64,000 nucleotides of DNA from NCBI RefSeq assembly GCF_003589595.1, contig NW_020654810.1:11033418-11097417 (forward strand). Direction: 5' to 3'. Under the pieces are notes generated by a model. The model was given only the letters and a program-made list of their open reading frames with translations. It searched no databases and was not told the DNA's origin. The translations under genes were made by a program, and so were the position numbers. Below are positions 23,070 to 33,960 of the stretch, piece by piece; position 1 is the stretch's first letter; each line of letters begins with the position of its first letter. The stretch comes from Hyposmocoma kahamanoa. Lineage: Eukaryota; Arthropoda; Insecta; Lepidoptera; Cosmopterigidae.

Positions 23070-24171
23070 TAGGTGGGGCGCACATTTACAATTAGAAAAA
23101 AATACTATAAATGGTCAGAAATCAATTTATTGATTCTCAAAATATTCTCTGTTAGCGTTAATGCACTTTTTCATACGAATGAACCAATTTTGAAAACATT
23201 TATGCCACTCCTGCGTGACAATCTCTGAAACATATTTTTCTTACTCTTCGACAGCCTCTTCAGGTGATGGAAATCGTTGACCGCGAAAGTGGTTCTTAAT
23301 TTTTGGAAAAAAATAAAAGTCACAAGGTGCCAGGTCGGGACTGTACACAGGATGGCTCATAAGGTCAACGTTGTTCACTTTCAAAAATTCATTTGACCGT
23401 GTCAGAACTGGCATTATCGTCGTGCAAGATGATACGGCGTTTACGATTATTTTTTTATGGAGTTTGTCAATAACTTCCGGCAAACAAATGGTCGTGTACT
23501 AATCACTATTCACGGCACAAGGATTCTCCAAAGCAACAGTAGCCACGTGTAAAGTTTTATTAAAAAAAAAAAGCAATCATTTGCTTAGAGGTACTTTACA
23601 TGCGCGCCACTTTGGTTGGTTTCGGCTCATCTCGAAAGACCCATACGCTCGACTGCTGCTTTGTTTTGGGATCGTAACTATAAATCCATATTTCGTCATC
23701 TGTTACTATGTCCCACACCAAATTTGACGCCCCTTTGTTGAATCTGGTAAGTATGGCATTACACCAAGTGACGCGATCCGATTTTTGACCCTCAGTCAAA
23801 TTGTGTGGGATCCACCGAGAGCACAGCTTTTTCACACCCAAATGTTTGTGTAGTATTGATTATATTTGACTCATTTCTACGCTTAAAGATGCCCAAATCT
23901 CAGGGTATATCACATATGCCTGTCTGTTTTGATCATACGGCGCACAGCATCGATGTTTTTGTTGTTCACAGCAGTGGACGGGCGACCATCACGAAATTCG
24001 TCACTGAAATTCACAAATTCGTCACTGAAAGCCAAACAGTTCCATTTTCAAATTTTGTAATTACTTTTTAAATAATGTTTATGTAAGCCTATACCCAGCA
24101 GTGGGTGAAGTCAGGTTGTATATGATGATGATGATGAAGTGGCCAGTTCCGGAAACTTATAGTGCGCCCTA
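23070..24171 (-). mobile_element. Cecropia-type mariner element, degenerate copy 1
   Basis: Minus-strand frames contain WIPHNLTEGQKSDRVTWCNAIL, VTDDEIWIYSYDPKTKQQSSVWVF and later DLMSHPVYSPDLAPCDFYFFPKIK. These are mariner DD34D family blocks, including the second and third catalytic regions. The transposase is split by frameshifts and stops between about 23,483 and 23,600. The right end carries the terminal sequence ggaaacttatagtgcgccc next to TA (24,170-24,171). The left end (from about 23,072) is badly decayed. A ~60-bp RTE-LINE tail (near 24,072-24,135) is inserted near the right end. Confidence 0.85.
24072..24135 (+). mobile_element. RTE LINE tail nested in mariner copy 1
   Basis: 'agcctatacccagcagtggg' followed by four ATG repeats matches the end of lepidopteran RTE LINEs. 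The sister mariner at 48,994 lacks it at the same point. Confidence 0.75.
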
Positions 24172-24340
24172 TGTAATATCGAGTAACAGAACGAACAAGC
24201 GTACCTGATGGAAAGCTGCACGCCTGTCCTTAACAGTAGCAGTGCCATTCAGAGCTTTAAATTGCAAAGATCTGAGGGGCACTGCCACTTCGCCCGTCAT
24301 CCTGACACATATGTCGACTAGTCCCATGTGCCTGTAACTT
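24172..24340 (-). mobile_element. SINE-like repeat family A, copy 7, truncated
   Basis: It keeps the tail side up to 'cctgtaacttcaccagcat' and lacks the head half. Its tail directly abuts the mariner right end, and the T-rich DNA at the mariner's left end could be the rest of the tail. This suggests the mariner jumped into this copy. Confidence 0.78.
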
Positions 24341-24349
24341 CACCAGCAT

Positions 24350-24444
24350 CTCTATACTATACCAAAATTCGTCAAAATTGGACCAGCAGTTTAGGCGTGA
24401 AAACAGAACAGACAGAGTTACTGTTGCTTTTATGATATTAGTAT
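24350..24444 (+). mobile_element. RTE/CR1-like LINE 3' tail
   Basis: 'ctataccaaaattcgtcaaaattgg', 'ggcgtgaaaacagaacagac' and 'ttatgatattagta' follow the order of a widespread lepidopteran LINE 3' end. Confidence 0.65.
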
Positions 24445-24998
24445 GCATTATAATATAAATACATATGCATAAGTATTTAAATAACTTTTCGGAAAAGCTC
24501 ATGTATCTCTATTTGTATTTTTTGAAATCTTTCTTACCGTGGAGATCTTTTTATGTGTTTTTGGTTTTAAAAATGCTAATAAATAGCATAGTAATAATTC
24601 TACTTTCGTTTGAAATAAATTTCTTAAGCGGATGTAAACGAATAAACCGTTCGTGCAAACAAAACTCTTAATAAGGCCTGGATTTTTCTGTTCTTAATAT
24701 AAGGTTCGTGCTTTTTCTAGGAAGTGTAGTTGAAGTTGATTTATCGCAGCGTTCCCCGTGGCTCAAAAATTACAACGCTTCAAGGAAAGGCCGACGTTTA
24801 ACAAAAGCTGCACCTATTATAGCGGTATGTTACTGCTTGCATTACGTGCAACTTTGTTTTGAGGTCGGATAGAGTTGATTAAACATGCGATGTGTCCCAC
24901 TATAGTGCTTCTTGCATTTGGATGAAGGTTAATCTTCTTTTAATATTTTTAAATAAATTTTTAATCACAAGTATTTGAAATTCATTTCAGACTTATCT
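24445..24998. other. AT-rich unassigned DNA
   Basis: Nothing recognised. Confidence 0.5.
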
Positions 24999-25240
24999 TT
25001 TTTTATGATATCAAGTGACGGGATGAACATAGTAGTTGGAATGTCATTCAGAATTTTAAATTGCAAAGAAGGACGCGACCAATGCGCTATTACCCTGAGA
25101 CATAGTTGACAAGTCCCATGTGCCTGTAATTTCACCAATACCCTTACCTGTCAAAACCGGAACACAGTAATGTACACAATATTGCTTGGCGGCAGAAATA
25201 GGTAAGGTGGCAGTACTTCCCTGGACGAATTCTTTCACGA
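24999..25240 (-). mobile_element. SINE-like repeat family A, copy 8
   Basis: Nearly complete on the minus strand. It lacks about 45 bp after the tail (between 'gatgaac' and 'gtcattcag') and the final ~20 bases of the head. Confidence 0.84.
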
Positions 25241-25584
25241 TTTCTACAACTACAGAGACTATGACGTACATTGACTTCGTTACTATTCTACTGCACTGCT
25301 CGTGTAAAAAGTAAAATTTCAAAACATTTATGAGCAAGACATAAGGCACAAGTTATAAAAACCTGCATTCCGTGATTGCTTGTCGGAATTCGTAAAAATA
25401 TCGATAGCTATTGGGACACTACCCCTCTCAATGGCGAAGGCAGATCATTTTATATTTTGGCTACAGCAAATTTGAAGTAATTCTGGGTGGCAGTTAACGA
25501 GATGATCGGCTTCTTAACGAAGGGATCACGCAGCCTCTCAGAATACATTTGAATGCATATTACAAAATTGAGAACCATAAACGA
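25241..25584. other. AT-rich unassigned DNA
   Basis: Nothing recognised. Confidence 0.5.
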
Positions 25585-25790
25585 CCATAATAATAAAAAA
25601 TAAATAATAAACAACATCAGATACGTTGCTGTGATCCCATATAAGTAACTAAAGAACTTGTGTTATGGCAATCGGAAACAACGACGGTGCCACAAACACA
25701 AATCAAGTTTGTTTCTACATTGACCTTGCCGGGAATCGACCCTTAGACCTCAGAGTTGAGCAAGTCACGAGTCCACGGAGATCGTCAAAA
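25585..25790 (-). mobile_element. tRNA-headed SINE-like repeat, family I
   Basis: On the minus strand a tRNA-like head (box B-like GGTCGATTCCC) is followed by a body with 'ggatcacagcaacgtatctg' and an A/T-rich end (taataaaaaataaataataa). Confidence 0.55.
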
Positions 25791-26367
25791 TATATGTGAG
25801 GAGATTCTAATACTTCCCCGTCTATAATTTATTTATTTATTAAGAAACACAACGGCGTTATATAAGATATTTTGAATAGTATATTATGTATGTATGTAAT
25901 GAAAGGTTTGCCTGCTTTATCAATCATTAAATAATGTTAAACAAAAACTTATTGGTAAGTATATACATATAGTAGATACATATTTATATTAATTGACATT
26001 TTTTTTTCTTTTTTCTTAAAATGATTCCCAAAAAAGTGAACTAAAAAATCCAATCTTTGATCCTACTATAGTTCTAACTTGATTAGTCAAGCTACAAGGT
26101 GTCTGCACCAAATTCGTGTTGTCGGCTCAGGCTATTGTGAAAAAAGGCCAAGTGATTCGAGGGCCGAAAGGTCGCCCTTGTATCTCTATTCAACCTTTGT
26201 GCTATAAAATATAGCGCCGCCTTTTTTACTCGCTCTACGGATTTGTTTAGCTTGACAGATATACTATTAGAAGGTTAAAGAAAATATAGTTTTTAATTTA
26301 GTTCCATTTATCAAACTTGTCATGAAATCTGCGTTGGTATAAATATTTGAGAAAAAATCGTGTATCT
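25791..26367. other. AT-rich unassigned DNA
   Basis: No gene or named repeat. Confidence 0.5.
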
Positions 26368-26472
26368 GGATAATTTTCGGGTTAGTTTTCTCGGCTTAGT
26401 TTTTGTGAGTCAATTTTTATTATTGAAGTTTTTCTCGTGAAATAATATTTCAGGTTATTGCAAACGTATATA

Positions 26473-26497
26473 CACACATCAAAAAAAGTTTGCGATC
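26473..26497 (+). repeat. Tc1 left terminal inverted repeat
   Basis: 25 bp identical to the complement of 27,987-28,011. The transposase should bind here and just inside. Confidence 0.95.
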
Positions 26498-26719
26498 ACT
26501 TCGAAAAACTGAAATCTTTTTTGTTACTGTAGTGTAGTGATTTTTTCTTCTTTTTAGATTCTTTATTTAAAAATAAATTAGAACATAAAACAATGACCCC
26601 GTTCAATTGTTTTTTCATATAAAAAGGCTTTCAGTCCTAGCTTACGCTCATTCAGAAATCTGATTAAGTCAATTATAAGCGATTCAAGATATTTTTCGCG
26701 GAAAGTTGTGATTGAAAAA

Positions 26720-27751
26720 ATGCCAAGAGGATTATCAGAGGTTTTACGAGCTAGAATAGTAACTTTGAGGGAAGAAGGATACACCACGAGAGTAATAGCA
26801 CGCAGACTTGCTATATCCCAATCCCGTGTCGTGGCTACGTTGCAGAGGTATCACGGAATGGGGAATTTAGCTGACCGACCCCGCAGCGGTCGCCCAACTG
26901 TTTTGACAGCTGCCCAAAAGCGCTATATTAGATTGCTGGCAGCCCGTGATCCAACAATCAACGCCACTAAAATAAAAGCAGAAGTCAGGGCCGCCTCTGG
27001 GCTTGAAGTTAGCACGCAGACCGTTCGCAATTGCTTGCACCAGGCTGGATTACGAGCACGGAGGTCTTGGCGAGCTCCGCTCAATTCCAGGCAACGTCAA
27101 CAACGAAGATTGCAGTGGGCTAGACTTCGGCAAAATGAAGAAGGTGAGGACGAAAACATTTGGCAAAACTGTCTCTTCGTTGACGAATCCCGAATCAGCA
27201 CTCATCCAGATAACCGACGTGTCCGTGTCTGGAGAAGACCAGGCGACCGTGAAAGACAAAGAACTGCCACTGGAACAGTTCAGCAAGGCGGAAAATCGGT
27301 GTCCTTTTGGGGTGGCATTATGATTGGAGCTAGAACGCCTTTGATCCCGTATCGGGGCTTCATGACAGCAGACATGTACAAAGCAGTTGCTATTGATGAT
27401 ATCGTCAGACCATTTCGAGTAAACCATGGGCACCAATTTGTACTGGTCGATGATAATGCGCCCGCACATCGAGCTCAACGAGTCAATGCTGCTCTTCAAG
27501 AATACGATATCACACGATTAGACTGGCCTGCCGGCTCGCCCGACTTAAACCCAATAGAGCACGCGTGGGATGCTCTTAAACGAGCAGTATGGAACCGTGA
27601 GCCACGTCCCCAGACAGTTCCAGAGCTCAGGGAAGCCGCTATTGAAGAATGGGATAGGTTACCCCAGGAAATGCTGGATAACTTGATCCTCAGCATGCCC
27701 AGAAGGATCTTCGCATGTATTCGAGCCAGGGGAGGAGTTATTTTATATTGA
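26720..27751 (+). CDS. Tc1-family transposase (DD34E), intact
   Basis: Cut-and-paste transposase of 343 residues, a usual length for Tc1. The first ATG in the frame is at 26,720 in a good context (aaaaATGcc); the frame itself opens earlier with GTG. Residues 1-50 form the first helix-turn-helix (ARIVTLREEGYTTRVIARRL), followed by an AT-hook-like SGRP at 56-59 and a second helix-turn-helix at about 65-115. The catalytic triad is D155 (FVDES), D245 (VDDNAPAH) and E280 (SPDLNPIEHAW). The last two have 34 residues between them, which defines DD34E. A basic stretch at 115-130 may be a nuclear localisation signal. No stop or frameshift is present and no intron is needed, so the protein could be functional. 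Confidence 0.96.
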   Translation: MPRGLSEVLRARIVTLREEGYTTRVIARRLAISQSRVVATLQRYHGMGNLADRPRSGRPTVLTAAQKRYIRLLAARDPTINATKIKAEVRAASGLEVSTQTVRNCLHQAGLRARRSWRAPLNSRQRQQRRLQWARLRQNEEGEDENIWQNCLFVDESRISTHPDNRRVRVWRRPGDRERQRTATGTVQQGGKSVSFWGGIMIGARTPLIPYRGFMTADMYKAVAIDDIVRPFRVNHGHQFVLVDDNAPAHRAQRVNAALQEYDITRLDWPAGSPDLNPIEHAWDALKRAVWNREPRPQTVPELREAAIEEWDRLPQEMLDNLILSMPRRIFACIRARGGVILY

Positions 27752-27767
27752 ATTCACACCTTTTAAT

Positions 27768-27773
27768 AATAAA
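27768..27773 (+). promoter_or_regulatory. Polyadenylation signal of the Tc1 transposase
   Basis: AATAAA, 17 bases after the stop codon. Confidence 0.6.
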
Positions 27774-27986
27774 TTGTTGTTTAAGTTTAATTAAACAGTC
27801 TTTTTCTTTCTATGAAATTTCTATCACTATTACATTATGATTAATGGCTCAATTTTTTAAAATAAATAATAAAAAATAGTTTTATATTTTAATTTCAAAC
27901 AGGGTATTCCTATTTAAAGAAAGCATACAACATAGATTTTTTCTTGATAAAATTAAATTTAAAGAATTATAGGAGCTTATGCTATT

Positions 27987-28011
27987 GATCGCAAACTTTT
28001 TTTGATGTGTG
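27987..28011 (-). repeat. Tc1 right terminal inverted repeat
   Basis: Perfect 25-bp complement of the left end, followed by the duplicated TA. Confidence 0.95.
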
Positions 28012-28280
28012 TATTATATGATTTTTTATTATAAAATTCTAGAATATTCATATAATATAAATTGCCACCGATTAGGTAGAGAAAACTAACCTGAAAATTA
28101 TTCACTTAAGTATATTTCTGTACGATTTAACATAGTCTATTCAAATTTAAAAATATCTTTATTTCATAGGTAAGTAAATTACACTTGAAATCGTCACATT
28201 GACTAATTAATGATATTATTGGTTGTTACTCAATATCACGATAATATTCATTTTACGTTTTGTGAAATTACTCCATTACT

Positions 28281-28351
28281 TTAAATTTTTATCGTATTGA
28301 TATTAAATTATTTTTTGTGAAATTACTCCACTAGTTTGTTATAATTATTAA
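28281..28351 (+). repeat. 71-bp AT-rich sequence X, copy 1
   Basis: It matches 47,421-47,491 in inverted orientation with few mismatches. Both copies directly adjoin the same 271-277-bp repeat (family S). Confidence 0.85.
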
Positions 28352-28638
28352 CGACATCTCTCGCCAGGGCCGGTAGCTATAAAGGTATCTAACTGGGTGA
28401 TAAAATTTTCATAGATTTCTCATAGATGGCGCTATGACTAAAAAGTCGTTGAAAAACCAAATACAAAGACACGACAACAAGCACATAGAAAATTTCGTGA
28501 GGTCCGCTGGGTCGTTCCGTGACTTAGTTGGTATAGCGTCTGGCACGGTATGCTAGAAGACGTCGGTTCGAATCCGGCCGGATCGAAGGATTTTTTCTGA
28601 GTGTTCGATCTTTATTCCATTATTGTTATAATTATTAA
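28336..28638 (+). mobile_element. SINE-like family S, copy 1, with 16-bp direct repeats
   Basis: The 271-bp unit at 28,352-28,622 is flanked by identical 16-bp direct repeats at 28,336-28,351 and 28,623-28,638, typical of retroposition. Its tRNA-like part (about 28,512-28,586) has box A-like GACTTAGTTGG, box B GGTTCGAATCC, a good T arm and an acceptor stem. It lies in the 3' half, with about 160 bp of unrelated sequence before it. Most tRNA-derived SINEs carry this unit at the 5' end. Confidence 0.78.
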
Positions 28639-29339
28639 TACACATACAAGATCAAACACAAGACAAATTCCTGCGTCTGCAATTTAGGATCTAAAATTAT
28701 ACCTAACAATCTGTTAAATATAAAATAATCAGTTTTCTAATTTATTGTATACACATATTTTTCTTTTCGTAATTTCCCACAACCGTTTTAAACTTAAATT
28801 AAGTGTTATTATTACAAGTATCATACGTTATGGTGATTTCCTTAAAGTTAAATTATTACCTGAAATTTGTCGCCTTGTGCTATCCACCTGAAACAAAAGA
28901 GTTTTGCATTAGTTCATTTATTAACGATAATGATTGTTTACTCTCCTTTATTCCTTTTATAATTTAATTTAACTCACACCTATAAAAGTCGATGGAGCAA
29001 AATTTGGTTTTGGGTTTTATTTGAATTATTCACGAACTAGCCATCGTTTGGTTTCGCAATATTGTTTATAGTCTCTTTTTTTGTCATTTTAAAATCCTTT
29101 GTGGCAAAACTAAATGGTATTCGATCAAGCAAAAATCGTTTTAATCGAATGAAATTCGATCAATATGGAAAATGTTTTTGTATTTTTATAATTTGTATAT
29201 TCATCGTCAACCCATTTATAAGTCACCACCACAAAAAATAATGGAAAACACATATTTTTTATATTAACTTAACACAAAATAGTAAAAGGAAAAAAATTAT
29301 ATATTTGTAGTGTAGTTTATACACATAATTCAGGTTTTT
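28639..29339. other. AT-rich unassigned DNA
   Basis: Nothing recognised. Confidence 0.5.
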
Positions 29340-29630
29340 TTAATATGTGGCAGCACCCCCTGAACAGCATCAATATATATCCCAATGGGGACCTCGGAAG
29401 CAATTGGGGGTAAAAAAAAACCAATTGGTTCCGAGGCCCCCATTCGGACCACTTTGGGAAACTATGGTTTGGGCCATCCGCCACGCTGGCCCAATGCGGG
29501 TTAGGAACTTCACAAGATATCAGAGGGTCGTGAACCTACTATGACGTGCAGGTTTTATTACAATGTTTTCCTTCACCTAAAAGCTAATGCTAAATTTAAT
29601 TTCGCACATAAATTCCGAGAATAATAACTA
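29340..29630 (+). repeat. Retroposon 3' region with a fold-back segment
   Basis: 'tgcaggttttattacaatgt' and 'ttttccttcacctaaaagct' followed by 'aaatttaatttcgcacataa' resemble a LINE 3' sequence common in Lepidoptera. At 29,375-29,455 two ~25-bp arms (caatggggacctcgg.. and ..ccgaggcccccattcgg) face each other across an A-rich loop. Confidence 0.5.
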
Positions 29631-31868
29631 AAAATAAAAAATATGTGATAACTTTCAGTGACTTACTTTCTCACCTTCTTTTATATCAACTCGTTTTTAA
29701 ACACAACTGTTATAAAGTTTTATAAATACATAATGATAATTTTTTACAAATATGTAAATTTGTGTTCTTGTAATTCTTACATAAGCGTATTTGAAACGAA
29801 CTCAGGAAAAACGACTGTAAGTAATTCAGCACCTAAATGCAAATAACTCTATCCCAAATAAAGACCCCCAAACTCCCTTTCCGCAAATATTATGACAATT
29901 TATTATTATAGGGCTCTCGAAATAGCAGTTATTATAAAGGAATGTGTCGATTAAACTACACGTTATATCGAACGTAATGTAGTACAATAATAGCGCTCGT
30001 ATAGTGGGTAAAGCATGTTGAAATTTAGCAGTAAGTTTAACCAGCTCCAAATCAGTGTCAGTTCTTAATAGGTAATAAATATACCAACAAAACATGCATG
30101 TGGAAAAGGGGCCAAGATCAAGATTGAGTGGAAAGCAAGCAACAATTTTTTACAACGTTCAGATCACCATCTTTTTGATTAATGTTCGAAATCAGCGATG
30201 TTCTGGCTTAAATATCTAAAGATTCAAGTAAATGGGAAGCGGGGTTTTAGCATAAAAAAATTTACAAGTACGTTAAACAGATATATGTACCTCAACATTT
30301 TGAGTTACATCTAGTGGGTGACATCCAATGAACCGAATTCAATTTCTAATTTACCACCTTTAGAGGTGGAATATTTTCACCAAATTTAAATAAAACTACT
30401 ACTAAGGTATCATCTTTCCAACAAAAAGACTCATCGACATCGGTTCGCTAATGTCGGAGTAATTACGTAACATACACACATATAAGTAGTGTGCCGTCCT
30501 TTTTTCTCAGTATGTTGGCAAACACACTATCGTGCGTGTAGGTGCTAAATTAATGATATAGAATAAATGTGCCTCTTCTGGGTAAGCTCTCTTCATCGTT
30601 AACGTCATCTTGACTTGACCCAATTTTATATAAGAAAAACTTTATACGTCTGTGAGCGATACTATATTTTTAAGATGTAACTACGTGGTGTAGGTATTCT
30701 GGGTTATTGGTTAAATAGTAACAGCCTCCCAGGTTTATAATACTAACAACTTTTGTTCCATGACTTTTAATTTTTCGTTATAACTTTACTTTGGATAAAA
30801 AATAAATATATTTAAATAAATCACTCTAAACGGTTATAACTCTGCAAAACGCAGGAGCGCGGTTGGAGGTCAACGGGGCGGACGCTTACACATTTGAACT
30901 TACTACCTCACTACCAAATACAGATCTAAAATGTGTCAAATAGTACATAAAAAGAGTTACAAAAATTATTGTTTATGATCTTAGTGATATACTCCTGTTA
31001 TAGATATATTATTTTATTGCTCACCCACAAAAAGTAAAACAGTATGATAGAGAACAAAGAACTAATGTGGGTAAAGTTGATATTATCACTAAGAGTGATT
31101 TCTTTTAGCCAACATTTGAGGCAAACGAAAACTAAACAGCTGTGTGTTAATTGTAAATATTAATAAAATCTTACATTTTATTATTATCAAATAATAGTCA
31201 ACCATAATATTTACCTGTGTATCTATTTGTATATATAAATATATAGAAACATAATTAGGATGATTGTAGGTATTAATGATAACAGATAACATTAACGAAA
31301 AACAAATTATTAATTCGTGTTAAATATTTAGTTTCGAAAACAAAATGTTGGATAAACCATGCCCAATTTGCATGGGAAAAAAATATTTTGTATCACGAAC
31401 TTATTTTTAATCAATTCTCATTTATCAAAACAATCTGTAATTAACATGTTGATAGAATGAATAAAATCAAGTTTTTAGTTGGGTTACTGCTTACTTCATC
31501 ATGTTGTACCGCCCCGGAGGTTTATTCCTATTACCATAAAGTACGGAAGCTATAAACCGGAGTTGCCACGAAATTTAGTTCCCGCGATGCCATTATATGG
31601 CGGTAAATAATATAAGAACCGAATCATTACGTTGCTTGTTTACGTTCACAACATGTTTTGTTGCCAGTGTTTAGTCTTGATTGTTTACTCTAGAAAATTT
31701 ATTCCAGAGATTTCAATCACGTGTAAGTGTTACACATGTGAGACGGATATTTTTCTTCTATCACTACTTTACTTACTTTACTATATAATTACATTGTTAT
31801 TTTGGCACATATTTTCAATATTATTATATGATGCAATCATCGAGTACATATATAATAAATCTACTGTT
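29631..31868. other. AT-rich unassigned DNA
   Basis: No gene is supported. Open frames are short and AT-driven. Confidence 0.5.
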
Positions 31869-31940
31869 ATGGATATACATGTCGCTTGTCACCAGACGCT
31901 TAACTTGTTCGCCCCATCACTTAATATTATAAAAAAATCA
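31869..31940 (+). mobile_element. SINE-like repeat family A, copy 9, 5'-truncated
   Basis: Only the last ~70 bases, from GTCGCTTGTCACCAG to the TATTATAAAAAAAT tail. 5' truncation fits target-primed reverse transcription. Confidence 0.75.
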
Positions 31941-31991
31941 TCTAATGCGGTGGTATAAAGCACACCATTTTTTTTTTCATTTAAAAAGGAA

Positions 31992-32120
31992 ATAAGTGCG
32001 CCATTGATCTCCATATCACCTGATAGAAAGTGACGAAGAGGTCGACGATGGAGCATGCACATTTAAATAATGCATTTTCACTCTCGCTTTAAAAAGGCCT
32101 AAGTTATAGTGTTCAGGGAA
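31992..32120 (-). mobile_element. LINE 3' end, same family as 600-877
   Basis: On the minus strand it reads from 'cactataacttaggcc' through 'cactctcgcc'-like and 'tgcatgctccatcgtcgacc' to 'tatcaggtgatatggagatc', matching the end of the LINE at 18,100-19,735. Confidence 0.7.
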
Positions 32121-33440
32121 ACTCTATGGAGAAAATCCATGCCTGGTTATGGGATCATAATATAATTGCTAAAGTTATAGTGTCTGGTAAAAAGTGGTAG
32201 TATCTGACATAATGAAATTGCGTAAGTATCGAATAAAGAGTGTGTTATTTAAAACTAAAAAGGTCATTCCACTATAAATTGCCCATTTATTCGCAATGAG
32301 GATATCAGATTCAATAAAAACATTTCTTCAAGTTACCGAAAACAAAAAAAATCGAGCAAAATTTCAAAATTTGAATTGAATAAGGAAGAACACTTTAATA
32401 GCAAATTACGTGCAGCTAGGATCAAAGAAGGCATAAAAAATCAAAAGGCAAAACACCCGAACTCTACAGTATAAAACTTGTGGGAGTGTCAAGCGGCATC
32501 TGGATTATAAAAAAGTATCTCGCAAAAAGTAACAACGTTGCTTAGGATACCTCAATGATCTTTATTTTATTTATTTATCAGTTATTTTAAACCATTATTT
32601 GGTACATATTTGGTTAGTAGCAATTGTCTTCAAATTTAATTAATATTGAACAAGGCGACTGTGAAACGCATGTGACATACATTCCAGTACCTTACCAAAG
32701 GTATATCGGCATTAAACGGCATCAGCATTAAACAATTTAAAATAAATTCTAAATTCCTAACAAAAATTATAAACTCAGGAGAATTATTTTCCTCTGTAGG
32801 GACTACGCTTCTCTATAGGTTTTAAAGTTTTTTATGAATCGTAAATGTAAACTCATCTCGAGTTACGGCTGAAAATAAAAACGACAGTCTGGAATATTCT
32901 GAGTTGATTACGATTAAAATATGTTTAAACAGAATAAGTACAAATATAAAAAGTTACAATAATCTTAATTAAATTGAGCTGATGTGCTGACGAGTGGGAG
33001 ACGTGAATAAATAGAATTTCTTTCGGAATTATAAATTATTTTTATAGAAACATCATCATGGACGTATAATATTATAACATATAGGACATATAATTTTATC
33101 ATTTCGATAAAATTTATACGTTCTTAAGAATTCGGTATGGAAAAAAACTGTTTTACAAATAGTCTATTTTAAGAAGTCAATTTTTCGCCAATCTAATGAG
33201 ACGTACTTTGAAATTTTCGAAAGACAACATTTTAGGTGGCAATATCTCGAAAGTTACCAAAATTGAAAATTAATAATTATAATTAAATTAATTATAAAAA
33301 AAATTTCAAATATATTTTATTTACAGCCTCCCATTTTTACATACATTTTCTTATATTTAAAGGAAACTACATTTTTTATGTAAAGTGGAAAGCAAACGAG
33401 CAAACGATTCACTTGATGGGAGGTAGTCGTCGTTGCCCAT
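32121..33440. other. AT-rich unassigned DNA
   Basis: A ~40-codon coding-like remnant near 32,380-32,475 (EEHFNSKLRAARIKEGIKNQK) is not recognised. Confidence 0.4.
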
Positions 33441-33616
33441 CTTTTTTTTTATAATATCAAGTGACAGGAGGAATAAGTCGTGCGCCTGATGTTAACGCCT
33501 GTCTATAACAGTTACAGTGCCACTCAGAACTTTGAATCGTAAAGATCTGAGCCTCTGTGCCTAGCTGTCACCCTGAGCCGTAAGTTGACAAGTCCTATGT
33601 GCCTGTAATTTCCCCA
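33441..33616 (-). mobile_element. SINE-like repeat family A, copy 10, 5'-truncated
   Basis: It keeps the A-rich tail and the body up to GAAATTACAGGCAC, then stops at the border of a LINE fragment. Confidence 0.8.
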
Positions 33617-33960
33617 TCATCATCTGCAACACCAGAGGAGCTGCCTGTGCGTTGCCAGCCTTTGAAAGCCTTGTTGAATCGCTTTTTGAAGAAACCCGTA
33701 TCACAGCGCAAAGGACATAGTTCAGACATAGTTCCTTCAGGAAGGAACATCTTGCACGAGGAAGGAACGAACGTGAGGCCCGCATGGTTTTAAAAAGCCA
33801 GAGGATGTGGGTATGGGCTCTACTCCTTTGGCGAGAGGTACTACGGTTACCAGTTTTGAAATTTTCTCTATTCAATTCCCGTTATGCAGACGGTAGAACA
33901 TACACAGAGAGAAGCACACTTTATACACCTCAAAACTACTATAACCATAAACAGTCTTAT
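33617..33960 (-). mobile_element. LINE reverse transcriptase C-terminal fragment, family C, copy 1
   Basis: Minus-strand frames give SFLPRA and, after frame shifts, CDTGFFKKRFNKAFKGWQRTGSS. This is the signature 'SFLPR...FP..YD.G.FKKR....L.GRQR' end of CR1/jockey-like ORF2. It is frameshifted, so dead. Confidence 0.7.

Larger units (their letters stand above)
26471..28013 (+). mobile_element. Complete Tc1-like DNA transposon
   Basis: The element spans 26,473-28,011 (1,539 bp). Its terminal inverted repeats are 25 bp, perfect, and start CACACATCAAAAAAAG. TA is duplicated on both sides (26,471-26,472 and 28,012-28,013). A single intact transposase gene lies between, with an AATAAA signal 17 bp after its stop. 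The GC content of the gene is well above that of the flanks. Perfect ends and an unbroken gene indicate a recent insertion. Confidence 0.96.
26368..28103. repeat. Older inverted-repeat element interrupted by the Tc1 insertion
   Basis: The 25-bp arms at 26,368-26,392 and 28,079-28,103 match in inverted orientation at 23 of 25 positions. Without the Tc1 element they would lie about 145 bp apart, as in a small fold-back element or MITE. Confidence 0.6.

Noticed and set aside
26708..26719. Transposase start at 26,708
   Set aside because: The codon is GTG; the ATG at 26,720 gives the usual Tc1 N-terminus.
27050..27499. 149-codon minus-strand frame
   Set aside because: It is the antisense shadow of the Tc1 transposase.
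28512..28586. Possible functional tRNA gene
   Set aside because: T arm and acceptor stem fold, but the anticodon arm does not form a normal 5-bp stem with a 7-base loop, and the unit lies in a dispersed repeat (second copy at 47,302).
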